This document shows, piece after piece, positions 41,731-51,626 of a DNA stretch of 64,000 bases (its first letter is position 1; every line of letters starts with the position of its first letter). Both the position numbers and the translations under genes were made by a program. Location: assembly GCA_024398595.1 (NCBI GenBank), contig JAKSIX010000002.1:1-64000 (forward strand). The letters are read 5' to 3'. This DNA comes from Bacteroidaceae bacterium (lineage in GTDB: Bacteria > Bacteroidota > Bacteroidia > Bacteroidales > Bacteroidaceae). The notes under the pieces were generated by a model. That model was not told where the DNA came from and did no database searches. It saw only the letters and a program-made list of their open reading frames with translations.

Positions 41731-44163
41731 TGTTCTCCTGCTTCGTACAACCTGCCCGATTATGAGACATAACGTTATCAGATACATCGTGCAGATGCAT
41801 ATTATGCTTATCGTATCTCCCTTTACCACGCTGTCGGGCGCAAATTCAAAGTGGATTATGTGATGTCCTGCCGGTACGTTGAGCGCACGTAATGTGTAGT
41901 CCGCACGGAAATGTGGGGTAAACTTGCCATCAATGTAGGCCTTCCAACCGTATGGATAGTATATTTCTGAGAATACTATTGTGCCGTCCTGTGATGACTC
42001 GCTTTCATAGTCAATATATCGCGGAGTGTATTTGGTTAGCCTTACTGAGGCTGTACTGTCTTTAGTGTTGATCGGGTTTCCGACGAATTCTGAGAACGTC
42101 CTGTCCAATACGGCAGTGGTGTGCAGATTGATGGTGCCCAGCGCCTCGTCTTCCTGGTTGGCATTATCGACAATCAGGAGAGTGTCAACGTACCACGCGT
42201 TGCCCATGGCCTGAGTATTACGCATCGGGGTTGGGTTACCCTCATTATCCACCGTTATGATATATTTCGCATTCAGCATACTTATCACATTCATGTCCAT
42301 CTTGGATATGTGATTGTCAATAAGATCCTGATAGCGGCGCAATTTGGCAGCTGAATAACCGCCGAGAGACTTCAGATAGTATGATGTGCGTGCATCGCTG
42401 AATGTATTTGTCGCAAGATTCAGGACACGGAAATGCGGATCATTGTCAGCAAGAATCTGCTTTTCGTATGGCTGGATGTTGAACTGGCTGCTTTTCTGTC
42501 TGGCGCTGACGAAATTGCTGTCATTGAAATAGCGCCTGTCAACCGGCCACAGGTCTGCCAGTACCAGAATACCCATAATGAGTGTAATGATGCAGGCGTT
42601 CAATATGCCTTTGACATAAAGCCACAGTGTCAGTGCAGCTCCGACAATGAACAGGAGTGAGCGGAAAGAGTCACTTATCAGTAGTGACTGACGTTCTGTA
42701 ATAATTCCCTGATATATAAAGTCCGGGAGTGAGTCCAGTCTTATATCCGATGCTCCGCTGAATGGGAATAATGATTTCCCGAATAGAATAAGAACAAGGC
42801 ATAAACCAGCTGTGATTCCCGCCGAGAGATATATTCCTTTCAGTGCTTTTGCCTTATCTGCTGTTCCATTGATTATGTCACGTATCGCCATGAACCCGAG
42901 CAGCGGCATTGTTATTTCCGCTATTATCAGGATTGATGATACAGACCGGAATTTGTTGTACAGTGGGAAGAATTTGAAAAATGCGGATGTCAGCGGCATG
43001 AAGTTATGTCCCCAGGCGAGTGCAATGGAAAATATGGTGGCTGCCAAAATAGCCCATTTGTATGCTCCTTTTACCAGTATCAGTCCCAATACGAACAGGA
43101 AGCATACTACAGCACCCATATAGACGTTGCCGGATGTGCCTGGCTGGTCTCCCCAGTACAGTGGTATGGATTTGCAGAACTGTGCTGCGCTTTGTCTGTC
43201 TATACCTTTTGCCACCAATGTCTTATATAGTTTGGAGTCTGTTCCGACATCTACGGAAGATGCTCCGCCCATAACACCGGGGACTAAAAATGAAAGACTC
43301 TCGTCAATGCCGTAACTCCATAGGGTCGCATATTCAATGCTGAGGCCGGAATCCTTTGGGCCGCTATCTCTTGAATCCAGATCAGAATGTCCGCCGCGTA
43401 TCGTTTCCGTCATATATTCCCTGTTGGCGAAAACATTGGCGCAGTTCGTGCCTAATCCTATACCTAACGATGCTGCGAATATTATCAGTGCGATGAAGAA
43501 ATCCTTCAGCCTTTTTTCGTGGATGTGTATATACAACTCTGCCAATGTCAATGTGCCGATCAACATACATATATAGTATGACATCTGAGGATGCCTGGTG
43601 AATATGATAGCTGTCGGAAAAGCTGTGAGTATGAATCCTAATCCATATTTTTTCTTGAATATCAGTTTGAATCCACCTATGACTATAGCCATAAAACCTA
43701 TTGTGAATGTCTTGGTTATGTGGCCTGCCGGAATAATGACGATGAAATATGATGAAAGTGCAATTGCGATTGCTCCTGCCAGACTTAGCCATTTGTCTAT
43801 GTCAAAGCAGCGCAACATTATGAAGAATCCGATGAAATATATAATCAGGATGACAGGTGTCCTGCTGTTTCCGGCATTGTTCATTATGGCTCTGAATGGC
43901 TTGAGCAGTGCGTCCGATTTATAATGGTTGCCTCCTATCTGATACGTTGGCATTCCGCAGAAACTTGAGCCTGTCCAGAATGAATGGTCGCCGGTATCAT
44001 GGCTGTATTGTCTGACTTCCTGCACCATTCCTTCGTATGTTGTCACATCTCCTGCATAGAGAATCTTCCCGCCAAGTGATGGGGCACAATAAATACAGGC
44101 CAAAGCAATGAATATGAACAGTGCTGTGACGTATGCACCGTATTTGCTGAAAAACTTCTTCAT
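41722..44163 (-). CDS. YfhO-family multi-pass membrane protein
   Basis: An 813-residue membrane protein with about a dozen helices and a large periplasmic C-terminal part (about residues 520-770), matching the YfhO family. The N-terminal part contains GKILYAGDVTTYEGM and SFCGMPTYQIG. YfhO-family proteins in Firmicutes are GT-C-fold glycosyltransferases needed for glycosylation of lipoteichoic or wall teichoic acid. A similar extracytoplasmic sugar-adding role here, next to a teichoic-acid-like island, is an inference. It is last in the minus-strand unit yggS, acyl-CoA ligase, yfhO, 4 nt after the ligase. Confidence 0.82.
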   Translation of the reverse strand: MKKFFSKYGAYVTALFIFIALACIYCAPSLGGKILYAGDVTTYEGMVQEVRQYSHDTGDHSFWTGSSFCGMPTYQIGGNHYKSDALLKPFRAIMNNAGNSRTPVILIIYFIGFFIMLRCFDIDKWLSLAGAIAIALSSYFIVIIPAGHITKTFTIGFMAIVIGGFKLIFKKKYGLGFILTAFPTAIIFTRHPQMSYYICMLIGTLTLAELYIHIHEKRLKDFFIALIIFAASLGIGLGTNCANVFANREYMTETIRGGHSDLDSRDSGPKDSGLSIEYATLWSYGIDESLSFLVPGVMGGASSVDVGTDSKLYKTLVAKGIDRQSAAQFCKSIPLYWGDQPGTSGNVYMGAVVCFLFVLGLILVKGAYKWAILAATIFSIALAWGHNFMPLTSAFFKFFPLYNKFRSVSSILIIAEITMPLLGFMAIRDIINGTADKAKALKGIYLSAGITAGLCLVLILFGKSLFPFSGASDIRLDSLPDFIYQGIITERQSLLISDSFRSLLFIVGAALTLWLYVKGILNACIITLIMGILVLADLWPVDRRYFNDSNFVSARQKSSQFNIQPYEKQILADNDPHFRVLNLATNTFSDARTSYYLKSLGGYSAAKLRRYQDLIDNHISKMDMNVISMLNAKYIITVDNEGNPTPMRNTQAMGNAWYVDTLLIVDNANQEDEALGTINLHTTAVLDRTFSEFVGNPINTKDSTASVRLTKYTPRYIDYESESSQDGTIVFSEIYYPYGWKAYIDGKFTPHFRADYTLRALNVPAGHHIIHFEFAPDSVVKGDTISIICICTMYLITLCLIIGQVVRSRRTSK

Positions 44164-44167
44164 CGTT

Positions 44168-45829
44168 TTATTCTTTTTGGTAGAGGAAACGCTTGATGCT
44201 CTTTTTGGGTGTCTTCTCGAATTCCTCGTTGTATATTCTTATCTGTGAAATCTGCTCGTATGCAGGCAGCTCCCTGTTGAGCTCGCTGCGGTTGCTTTCC
44301 ATCGTAGCCGGTATCTGTTCTTCCTTAAGACCGAGGTTCATTGCCTCGTCGAAGTCCGGATATACAAGTGCTACAAGCTTGCCGTTCTCGCTTATGACGA
44401 CAGATTCGGACACGCAAGGCATATTGTTGAGCTTGTCCTCTATCTCCTCAGGATATATGTTCTGTCCTGAAGGCCCGAGTATCATACTCTTGCTGCGTCC
44501 TTTGATGAATACGTTGCCGTCCCTGTCCATTATGCCGAGGTCGCCTGTGTACATCCAACCGTCTGCGTCTATTGTCTCTTCTGTAAGTTTTTCGTTCTTG
44601 TAATATCCCAGCATTACGTTCGGCCCCCGGCAGACAATCTCGCCCGGTATATGTTCGGGATCGCTGCTCAATATTTTGACTTCCATTCCGTATGCGGCCT
44701 TTCCGCAGGAGCCGGGTACGAAAGTCTTCCAGTCCTCGTAGCATATTATCGGGCCGCATTCGGTGGCTCCGTAGCCTACAGTGTATGGGAAATGTACCGA
44801 GTGAAGGAAATTCTCCACTTCCTGATTGAATGCCGCTCCGCCTATGATTATCTGGTAGAACTCCCCTCCGAACGAGTTGATCAGCTCCTTGCGGATTTTT
44901 CTGTTTATCTGGTCATTTACCACGGGCACCTTCAGCAGAAGCCTCATCTGCGTGGTCTCAAGTCTTGGAAGTACATTCTTCTTGATGATTTTTTCGATGA
45001 CTAGCGGTACGGCTATTATGACTTTGGGCTTTATGTCGTGGAACGCCTGGAAAATTACCTTCGGGCTCGGCAGACGTGTGAGGAAATAAACGTGACACCC
45101 GATTGTAATCTCGTAGATGAATTCGTAGGCGAAACTGTACATATGTGCCATAGGCAACATTGAAATCACCTGATCGCCGGCCTTGAGGGTGGACATGACT
45201 CTTCTTGCAAATTCCCTGTTGTTCTCAAGTGAACGGTACGGAAGCATTACGCCCTTGGAGAAACCCGTTGAGCCGGATGTGTAATTGATCATTGCCAGAC
45301 TGTCCGACGGCGGTATGGCATAGCATACATTGGATGGCGTGAAGTCCTTCGGGTACTTCTTCCCGAACAGCTCGTTCAGATGCTCGCGGGCTTCCGTCAG
45401 GTCTTCACTGCGCGATATTGCAAGCGAGAAATCGTCAATGATAATGATTCCGGTCAGTTCCGGCATCATGGATTCATTCAGGTTCTCCCATATATGGTCG
45501 CCTGCGAACAGAAGCTTCGCATCGGAGTGGTTGACTATGTTGTGAATGTTGTTTGGCTTGAACTCGTGCAGGATGGGGACTATTACAGTTCCGTAGGACA
45601 TCGCGGCCAGACACGCCGATGCCCAGTTGGCGCAGTTCCTGCCGCACAATGCAATCTTGTCTCCGGGCTTGATGCCGGCAGCCTGAAACAGGATGTGCAG
45701 TTTTGCTATCCTCCTTGCAATGTCGCGATACAGCAGTGTCGTTCCTTTGTAGTCGGTAAGTGCCTCAAGATCCCAATTCTTCCTGATGCTGTCCTGAATG
45801 CAGGAAATAAGTGATGTGCCGGAGTCCAT
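44168..45829 (-). CDS. AMP-dependent long-chain acyl-CoA ligase (paralogue 2)
   Basis: A 553-residue ANL-family ligase paralogous to the gene at 30437-32140. Shared features are NYTSGSTGFSKGVMLPY, GYGATECGPIICY, YTGDLGIMDRDG and the C-terminal KTPKKSIKRFLYQKE with the catalytic Lys. The two proteins are similar from end to end, and the DNA at their 3' ends is visibly related. It lies 3 nt after yggS and 4 nt before yfhO. It would activate a fatty acid for lipid synthesis or recycling. A dedicated role with the flanked island or the ACP cluster is possible but not shown. Confidence 0.86.
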   Translation of the reverse strand: MDSGTSLISCIQDSIRKNWDLEALTDYKGTTLLYRDIARRIAKLHILFQAAGIKPGDKIALCGRNCANWASACLAAMSYGTVIVPILHEFKPNNIHNIVNHSDAKLLFAGDHIWENLNESMMPELTGIIIIDDFSLAISRSEDLTEAREHLNELFGKKYPKDFTPSNVCYAIPPSDSLAMINYTSGSTGFSKGVMLPYRSLENNREFARRVMSTLKAGDQVISMLPMAHMYSFAYEFIYEITIGCHVYFLTRLPSPKVIFQAFHDIKPKVIIAVPLVIEKIIKKNVLPRLETTQMRLLLKVPVVNDQINRKIRKELINSFGGEFYQIIIGGAAFNQEVENFLHSVHFPYTVGYGATECGPIICYEDWKTFVPGSCGKAAYGMEVKILSSDPEHIPGEIVCRGPNVMLGYYKNEKLTEETIDADGWMYTGDLGIMDRDGNVFIKGRSKSMILGPSGQNIYPEEIEDKLNNMPCVSESVVISENGKLVALVYPDFDEAMNLGLKEEQIPATMESNRSELNRELPAYEQISQIRIYNEEFEKTPKKSIKRFLYQKE

Positions 45830-45832
45830 ATA

Positions 45833-46555
45833 TCAAATTGAAGTGTTGTCTGATAGCGTTTGTTGTATTGTGTAGTCGCGGATACCGAATATGCCGGTTC
45901 CAATCCGTACCATATTGCTTCCCGCCTGAATGGCTGTCCTGTAATCGCCGCTCATTCCGGCGGATATTGTCCTGAAATCATTGCTTTCGCTGAAGAACCT
46001 CTCTTTCGTGGAGTTGAAGAAAGCAACCAGCCTCCTGAATTCCGTGAGAACCTGTTGCCCGTTGTCAGTATTGCTGGCCATTCCCATTACGCCTCCTATC
46101 CTTACGTGGCTGAGAGTCCGCCAATTGCCTTCTGCGAGCATGTCGGAACATTCCTCTGGAAAGAAACCGAATTTGCTCTCCTCCGTTGCTATGTGAATCT
46201 GAAGCAGGCAGGTTATGGTACGCCCGAAACGCTCTGCCTGACGGTTGGTTTCCTCAAGTGCGGCAAAGGAGTCAATACCCTGAATGGTTGATACGAACGA
46301 TGCCATCTGGCGTATCTTGTTACGCTGTACGTGACCTATGAAGTGCCATTCGATGTCTTTGGGCAGGACTTCGTGCTTGGCCACCATCTCCTGCACCTTG
46401 TTCTCACCGAAAATCCTCTGGCCGGCATCGTATGCTGCCTGTATGAACTCCACAGGGTGTGTCTTGGACACGGCAACGAGAGTCACATTCCCGGGAAGAG
46501 ACTTCCTGATTCCATCAAGTCTTTGCGCTATGCCGCTGATGTCTTCCGTATCCAT
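45833..46555 (-). CDS. YggS/PLPBP-family PLP homeostasis protein
   Basis: A 240-residue single-domain TIM-barrel PLP-binding protein. The PLP Lys is in LVAVSKTHP (K31). Other family segments are FGENKVQEM, EWHFIGHVQRNK and the C-terminal GMSGDYRTAIQAGSNMVRIGTGIFG. The family buffers and delivers pyridoxal phosphate. The ATG at 46555 is favoured over one 24 nt upstream because the family begins near there. It heads the unit yggS, ligase, yfhO. A TAAGTTTG box lies at 46583-46590 on the minus strand. Confidence 0.93.
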   Translation of the reverse strand: MDTEDISGIAQRLDGIRKSLPGNVTLVAVSKTHPVEFIQAAYDAGQRIFGENKVQEMVAKHEVLPKDIEWHFIGHVQRNKIRQMASFVSTIQGIDSFAALEETNRQAERFGRTITCLLQIHIATEESKFGFFPEECSDMLAEGNWRTLSHVRIGGVMGMASNTDNGQQVLTEFRRLVAFFNSTKERFFSESNDFRTISAGMSGDYRTAIQAGSNMVRIGTGIFGIRDYTIQQTLSDNTSI

Positions 46556-46652
46556 TTGTACAAACTGCCGCGAATTCAACTACAAACTTACAAAAATATA
46601 ACGATAAAAAGGTTATATTCGCGATGCTATTTGGATATTACTTTGCTTCAGC

Positions 46653-47894
46653 GTGGTTGGGAAATTTATTGCAGGGAGATTGTACAGACGTGGTGACGGG
46701 GCTCGCGGGGCTACGCGCCCGGCTGTCATTATCGCCACTGTAGGAGTGTCCCTCGGACTGTTCGTGATGATACTCTCAATGGCTGTAGCCCGGGGATTCC
46801 GTAATCAGGTAAGTGAGAAGGTCCGTGGATTCATGCAGGATATTCAGGTGGTCAACTGCGGCTATTCCACGGAATCTGACGAACTGCCTGTGTCCTGTCC
46901 GGTCGGGAACTTCGATATGCTGCTTGCCGGAAACAGGATAGAGCACGCACAAAGGTATGTGGAGAAAGCGGGGGTGCTTCGTACAGACAGTTCATTCCAG
47001 GGATTTGTGCTGAAGGGGGTAGGGCAGGAATACGATTTTTCCTTCCTTGAAAGTTATCTGCTTGAAGGTGAAATTCCGGCTTGCAGTGACAGCGTGGCGT
47101 CCGGTGGCGTTCTGCTGTCCAAGACTTTGGCCGACCGGCTGGAACTTTCTGTAGGAGACAAGGTTGATGCCTGCTTTATGCAGGAGCGCATAAGGCTCAG
47201 ACGTTTTACCGTGGCGGGTATCTATCAGACCAATTTCCCCGATTACGACAAGGTCTATGCCTTCACCGATATACATGCGCTCCAGCAGATAAACGGGTGG
47301 AGTGCGGAACAGAGTTCCGGAATAGAACTGACAGTTGCGGATGGTGTGCCTCTGTACGATGCATATATGGATGCCCGTTCAGTGTTCGATGAAATTACGG
47401 TGCGTACGGGCGAACCTTATATGATACGCACTACACAGCAGATTAATTCCGGGCTGTTTGCGTGGCTTGACATACTGAATGTCAATGTCGTTATCATACT
47501 TCTGCTGATGATGGGCATTGCCGGATTCACCATTATCTCCGGCCTTCTGATAATAATACTGGAGCGTACCTCAATGATAGGGATGCTCAAGGCGATGGGG
47601 GCGGGCAATGGCCTGATCCGGAGAATTTTCCTGATGCTTTCCGCCAGAATAGTCATGAAAGGTATGGTTATCGGCGATGTGCTGGGAATTGGCCTTTGCC
47701 TGTTGCAGCAGCGTTGTCACGTCATACCTTTGAATCCGGAAAACTATTATCTTGACAGTGTTCCGTGCGAGTTGGGTACAGGTTGGCTGCTGCTGCTCAA
47801 TATCACGGTATTCGTGCTGTCGTTGCTGATGCTGACAGGCCCGTCTGCCGTCATATCACGGATAGCACCTTCCCGGTCAATCAGATTCGAGTGA
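46653..47894 (+). CDS. ABC transporter permease (LolC/LolE-like, FtsX fold)
   Basis: A 413-residue protein with an N-terminal helix (about residues 23-45), a periplasmic MacB-PCD-like domain (about 55-265) and three C-terminal helices (about 278-400), the topology of LolCE and MacB/FtsX-type permeases. The start is a GTG at 46653, supported by the family-like FIAGRLYRRG region and absence of an ATG nearby. It probably helps release lipoproteins from the inner membrane or is a related export permease. No ATPase gene is adjacent in its own unit; an FtsE-like ATPase is encoded on the opposite strand at 50317. Its last 18 nt overlap lysA convergently. Confidence 0.82.
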   Translation: MVGKFIAGRLYRRGDGARGATRPAVIIATVGVSLGLFVMILSMAVARGFRNQVSEKVRGFMQDIQVVNCGYSTESDELPVSCPVGNFDMLLAGNRIEHAQRYVEKAGVLRTDSSFQGFVLKGVGQEYDFSFLESYLLEGEIPACSDSVASGGVLLSKTLADRLELSVGDKVDACFMQERIRLRRFTVAGIYQTNFPDYDKVYAFTDIHALQQINGWSAEQSSGIELTVADGVPLYDAYMDARSVFDEITVRTGEPYMIRTTQQINSGLFAWLDILNVNVVIILLLMMGIAGFTIISGLLIIILERTSMIGMLKAMGAGNGLIRRIFLMLSARIVMKGMVIGDVLGIGLCLLQQRCHVIPLNPENYYLDSVPCELGTGWLLLLNITVFVLSLLMLTGPSAVISRIAPSRSIRFE

Positions 47895-49004
47895 CTCCGT
47901 GCGTGGCAGTGTTCTCAGATTGTAGCAGGAGGCCATGCTCTCACCGTATGCACCTGCCGACTTGATTGCAAGCAGGTCACCTCTGCGGATTTCCGGAAGT
48001 TCCCTGTCCTTGCCGAAAGTGTCCGATGACTCACATATCGGTCCCACCACATCATAGACCTGCAACTTGCCGTCAGGATTGCTGAGATTGTCTATTCTGT
48101 GATATGCGCCGTACAGTGCCGGTCTGATCAGGTCGGTCATACCGGCATCGGTTATCGCGAACTGTTTCAGCGGATTTTTCTTGACATACAGCACCTTGGT
48201 TATCAGTTGTCCGCATTGTGCGACAATGGAACGTCCCAACTCAAAATGCAGTTCCTGCCCGGGACGCAGTTCCAGATTATTGCGGAATATGTCAAAGTAG
48301 CCTCTGAAATCGGCTATAGGGTTATTGTCAGGGTCAGTGTAGTCAATGCCGAGACCGCCACCGACATTGATATGTCCGGCAGTAAAACCGTTTCCCTGTA
48401 GGCTGTCCTGTATATCATTGATGCGGAGGCAAAGCTTCCGGAATGGCTCCAGATTGAGAATCTGCGAGCCTATGTGAAAATGCAGCCCATCCACGATAAT
48501 GTTATCCATACTGATGGCTTTGGCTATGATGCCGTCAAGCATGTTGAGATCTATGCCGAATTTGTTACCGGCAACGCCCGTGGTTATTTTCGAGTGTGTG
48601 TGGGCATCGACATCGGGATTCACCCTGAATGCTATGCGGGCTTTTTTACCAAGACTGTGTGCCCTTTCCTGTATGACATCCAGTTCCGGCTCGGACTCGA
48701 CGTTGATGCAGAATATGTCATTCTCAAGTGCGAGGTCTATTTCCCAGTCAGCCTTGCCGACTCCTGCAAAGACTATTGCCGATGGGGGGAATCCTGCATT
48801 GAGCGCGGCCTTGACCTCTCCTCCGCTGACACAGTCCATGCCCAGTCCGTACTCCTTTATATGCTTCAGCAACAGTGGATTGGAGTTGGCTTTGACGGCA
48901 TAATGAATGTGACAGCGGCTGTCGTTCCCGGTCAGTTCACGCAGTTCATCCAGCGTCCTGCGGAGCAGTCCGATGTCATACCGGTAGAATGGTGTGTCTG
49001 TCAT
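47877..49004 (-). CDS. lysA: Diaminopimelate decarboxylase
   Basis: A 375-residue fold-type III PLP decarboxylase that makes lysine from meso-diaminopimelate. The PLP Lys is in HYAVKANSN (near residue 38). Others are LHFHIGSQ, the NVGGGLGIDY phosphate loop and the active-site Cys in GPICESSDTF. It is somewhat shorter than E. coli LysA (420). It is the last gene of the his-ftsE-lys operon and overlaps lysC by 4 nt. Control by lysine would fit, but no leader element is visible before it. Confidence 0.95.
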   Translation of the reverse strand: MTDTPFYRYDIGLLRRTLDELRELTGNDSRCHIHYAVKANSNPLLLKHIKEYGLGMDCVSGGEVKAALNAGFPPSAIVFAGVGKADWEIDLALENDIFCINVESEPELDVIQERAHSLGKKARIAFRVNPDVDAHTHSKITTGVAGNKFGIDLNMLDGIIAKAISMDNIIVDGLHFHIGSQILNLEPFRKLCLRINDIQDSLQGNGFTAGHINVGGGLGIDYTDPDNNPIADFRGYFDIFRNNLELRPGQELHFELGRSIVAQCGQLITKVLYVKKNPLKQFAITDAGMTDLIRPALYGAYHRIDNLSNPDGKLQVYDVVGPICESSDTFGKDRELPEIRRGDLLAIKSAGAYGESMASCYNLRTLPRTESLESD

Positions 49005-50320
49005 TTTCTGAATATGGTGTCGCTCAGTCTCTGCAATGCGCGCTTCTTGTCATCTTCCTTTATAAGGAACGAGATGTTGTAGCTGCTGCCTCCGTATGAT
49101 ATCATATGTATGGGAATATCGCTCAGCGCATCCATTACGCGTGACTCAAATCCCACATTGTTCCATTTCATGTCTCCGACTACGCAGATTATGCACATAT
49201 TGGTCTCAACGCTTACTGTGCCGAGCTCTTTCAGTTCGTTCAGGATTGCGTCCAAGTTCTGCGGATTGTCAATGGACATTGATACGCCGACCTCCGATGT
49301 GCAAATCATATCAATAGGAGTCTTGTGGGCTTCGAATATCTCAAATACCTTTCGGAGAAAACCGTATGCCAGCAGCATCCGGCTTGATTTGATGTTGATG
49401 ACCGTAATGTTGTCCTTTGCGGCAACGGCCTTTATCTTGCCGTGGTCGGTCTCATTGTCAATCAGCGTGCCGGGAGCGTCCGGCTGCATAGTGTTCAGCA
49501 GACGTACAGGTATGCCGGCGTTCTTGGCCGGAAGCACGCAGGTGGGGTGGAGAATCTTGGCTCCGAAATATGCCAGCTCGGCAGCCTCGTCAAACAGGAG
49601 GTGACGTACCGGCTGGGTATTGTTCACTATCCTCGGGTCGTTGTTGTGCATTCCGTCAATGTCTGTCCAGATCTGTATTTCCTCCGCATGGAGCACTGCC
49701 CCTATTATCGATGCGGAGTAGTCGCTGCCGCCACGCTGCAGGTTGTCGATGTCGCCGTTGATGTTACGGCAGATGAATCCCTGGGTGATATATATCTGAA
49801 TGTCGGAGTCCGTGTCAATGTGCTTTGCGATGTTCTTCTGTATGTAGCTCATATCCGGTTCCCCGTTGATGTCGGTTCTCATGAACTCAAGTGCCGGTAT
49901 CAGGGCGGCATTCACACCTTTCTCACAGAGCAGGCTCGTCATCATAAATGTGGAAAGCAGCTCTCCCTGTGCCAGAATCTCCTTCTCTTCCTTTTCTGTG
50001 AACCGGATATTTCCGAACGATCTGAGGTGCTCGAATTTCCTGTCGATGAAATCCTGCGCGTTCTGTCTGTAGGTCACAGTGCCGTACAGATTCGCTACAT
50101 GCTGTGAATATGCATCGTGCAACCTGTCAATGACGGCCACGGCGTTTCCGTTCTCTCCCTTGCTGTAGTATTTCGCTATCTCCACAAGCGTGTTGGTGGT
50201 CCCGGCCATAGCTGACAGGACAACCAGTTTCTGTTCGCCGTCGTTACATATAAGGTTACTTACCTCATTCATCCTCTGCGGACTCCCTACCGAAGTGCCG
50301 CCAAATTTCAGAACTTTCAT
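49001..50320 (-). CDS. lysC: Aspartate kinase
   Basis: A 439-residue monofunctional aspartokinase. It starts [13 protein letters not shown] (the nucleotide/substrate motif), and has the GGSDYSASI active-site segment (about residue 206) and a C-terminal pair of ACT domains (about 300-439), which give feedback inhibition. It catalyses the first step to lysine, threonine, methionine and DAP. It overlaps ftsE by 4 nt upstream and lysA by 4 nt downstream, a tightly coupled trio. Confidence 0.95.
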   Translation of the reverse strand: MKVLKFGGTSVGSPQRMNEVSNLICNDGEQKLVVLSAMAGTTNTLVEIAKYYSKGENGNAVAVIDRLHDAYSQHVANLYGTVTYRQNAQDFIDRKFEHLRSFGNIRFTEKEEKEILAQGELLSTFMMTSLLCEKGVNAALIPALEFMRTDINGEPDMSYIQKNIAKHIDTDSDIQIYITQGFICRNINGDIDNLQRGGSDYSASIIGAVLHAEEIQIWTDIDGMHNNDPRIVNNTQPVRHLLFDEAAELAYFGAKILHPTCVLPAKNAGIPVRLLNTMQPDAPGTLIDNETDHGKIKAVAAKDNITVINIKSSRMLLAYGFLRKVFEIFEAHKTPIDMICTSEVGVSMSIDNPQNLDAILNELKELGTVSVETNMCIICVVGDMKWNNVGFESRVMDALSDIPIHMISYGGSSYNISFLIKEDDKKRALQRLSDTIFRK

Positions 50321-51015
50321 ATAGATACGTTTGTGTTGTTGTCAATCTCGTGCAGACATCTGTCCCTGCATTCCATAACGCGGCCCGGAAATTCTGTGAG
50401 CCATTGCAGATTGTGGGTTATCATTACTACAGCGGTGCCCGATTCCCTGACCTTGTGGAGTATACCTATTATCTGACGGCCTGTCTCCGGGTCAAGATTC
50501 CCTGTAGGCTCGTCGGCCAGAATGAGTTCCGGATCATTGAGCAGTGCCCTTGCAATGCATATACGCTGCTGTTCTCCGCCGGACAGCTCGTGAGGCATCT
50601 TATAGCCTTTGGTGTCCATTCCGACCAGAGACAGGACTTCCATTATCCTCTGGCTTATCATGCGCTTGTCCTTCCATCCTGTCGATTCCAGCACGAACTT
50701 GAGATTTTCGTGTACATTCCTGTCCGTCAGCAGCTGGAAGTCCTGGAAAATGACACCCAGTCTGCGGCGCAGCTTGGGTATCCGGTTCCGTTTGATGGAC
50801 GACATATCCTCTCCGAGTACGTAGGCATGACTCTCCGGTCCCTGACATATTACATCAAGCTCGCCGTAGAGAGTCTTTATCAGCGTACTTTTGCCTGCCC
50901 CTACTTTTCCTATGAGATATACGAAATCTCCCTGTCCAACTGTAAATGTCACATCGCCAAGAACATACATATCTTCCTGGTGAATCTCGATGCCTCTGTA
51001 GTCAATAAGTGTCAT
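50317..51015 (-). CDS. ftsE: FtsE-like ABC ATPase
   Basis: A 232-residue ABC ATPase. Walker A is GKVGAGKST (about residues 36-44), the signature LSGGEQQR, Walker [10 protein letters not shown], and the switch His in MITHN. The DNVHENLKF-type segment and QDFQLL (Q-loop) match FtsE. FtsE with FtsX activates septal peptidoglycan hydrolases. No ftsX is adjacent. It sits between hisIE (6 nt upstream) and lysC (4-nt overlap), an arrangement I recall from other Bacteroidota. A general lipoprotein-export ATPase is a weaker alternative. Confidence 0.85.
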   Translation of the reverse strand: MTLIDYRGIEIHQEDMYVLGDVTFTVGQGDFVYLIGKVGAGKSTLIKTLYGELDVICQGPESHAYVLGEDMSSIKRNRIPKLRRRLGVIFQDFQLLTDRNVHENLKFVLESTGWKDKRMISQRIMEVLSLVGMDTKGYKMPHELSGGEQQRICIARALLNDPELILADEPTGNLDPETGRQIIGILHKVRESGTAVVMITHNLQWLTEFPGRVMECRDRCLHEIDNNTNVSI

Positions 51016-51021
51016 CGGCGG

Positions 51022-51615
51022 TTATTTGTGACGTTTCTTCAATTCTGCCGCAAGTTCCTCTATGCGGTGCCCCTTCGACGTAAGCAATACAATGAGGTGA
51101 TATATAAGGTCTGATGCCTCGTAAATAAGCCTGTCATCGGTGCCGTTGGTGGCTTCAATCACAGTTTCTACAGCTTCTTCTCCAACTTTCTGGGCCATAC
51201 GGTTCACTCCGCTCCTGAACAGGGATGTGGTGTATGAACTTTCCGGCATATCCCGGTATCTCTTGCAGATGAAGTCCTGCAGATATGACAGGAAGTTTAT
51301 GTCTGCACAGTTCTTCTCTCCCCAGCATGTGTCCGCTCCTGTGTGGCAGACGGGTCCTGTAGGGTTTGCCTTGATAAGAAGGGTGTCGTTATCGCAATCG
51401 TTGAGAATGGACACTACATTGAGGAAGTTTCCGCTTTCTTCGCCTTTTGTCCAGAGTTTCTGTCTGGTGCGGCTGAAGAATGTGACCTTGCCTGTACTGA
51501 CTGTCCTGTCGTAAGCCTCTTCGTTCATGAACCCGAGCATCAGCACCTTGCCTGTGACGTTGTCCTGGATTATGGCAGGAACAAGTCCGCCCATTTTCTC
51601 GAAATCTATTTCCAT
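51022..51615 (-). CDS. hisIE: Bifunctional phosphoribosyl-AMP cyclohydrolase/phosphoribosyl-ATP diphosphatase
   Basis: A 197-residue HisI-HisE fusion. The HisI part (about 1-100) has MLGFMNEEAYDRT, FFSRTRQKLWTKGE, NDCDNDTLL and the metal-binding Cys-containing CHTGADTCW. The HisE part (about 110-197) has KVGEEAVETVIEATN. It catalyses steps two and three of histidine synthesis. It follows hisF by 11 nt and precedes ftsE by 6 nt. Confidence 0.95.
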   Translation of the reverse strand: MEIDFEKMGGLVPAIIQDNVTGKVLMLGFMNEEAYDRTVSTGKVTFFSRTRQKLWTKGEESGNFLNVVSILNDCDNDTLLIKANPTGPVCHTGADTCWGEKNCADINFLSYLQDFICKRYRDMPESSYTTSLFRSGVNRMAQKVGEEAVETVIEATNGTDDRLIYEASDLIYHLIVLLTSKGHRIEELAAELKKRHK

Positions 51616-51626
51616 ATTGTCTGTAG

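Noticed and set aside
43382-43792. Open frame opposite to yfhO
   Set aside because: Its translation is rich in His/Arg/Tyr with no family signature; it is a shadow of a clear membrane-protein gene.
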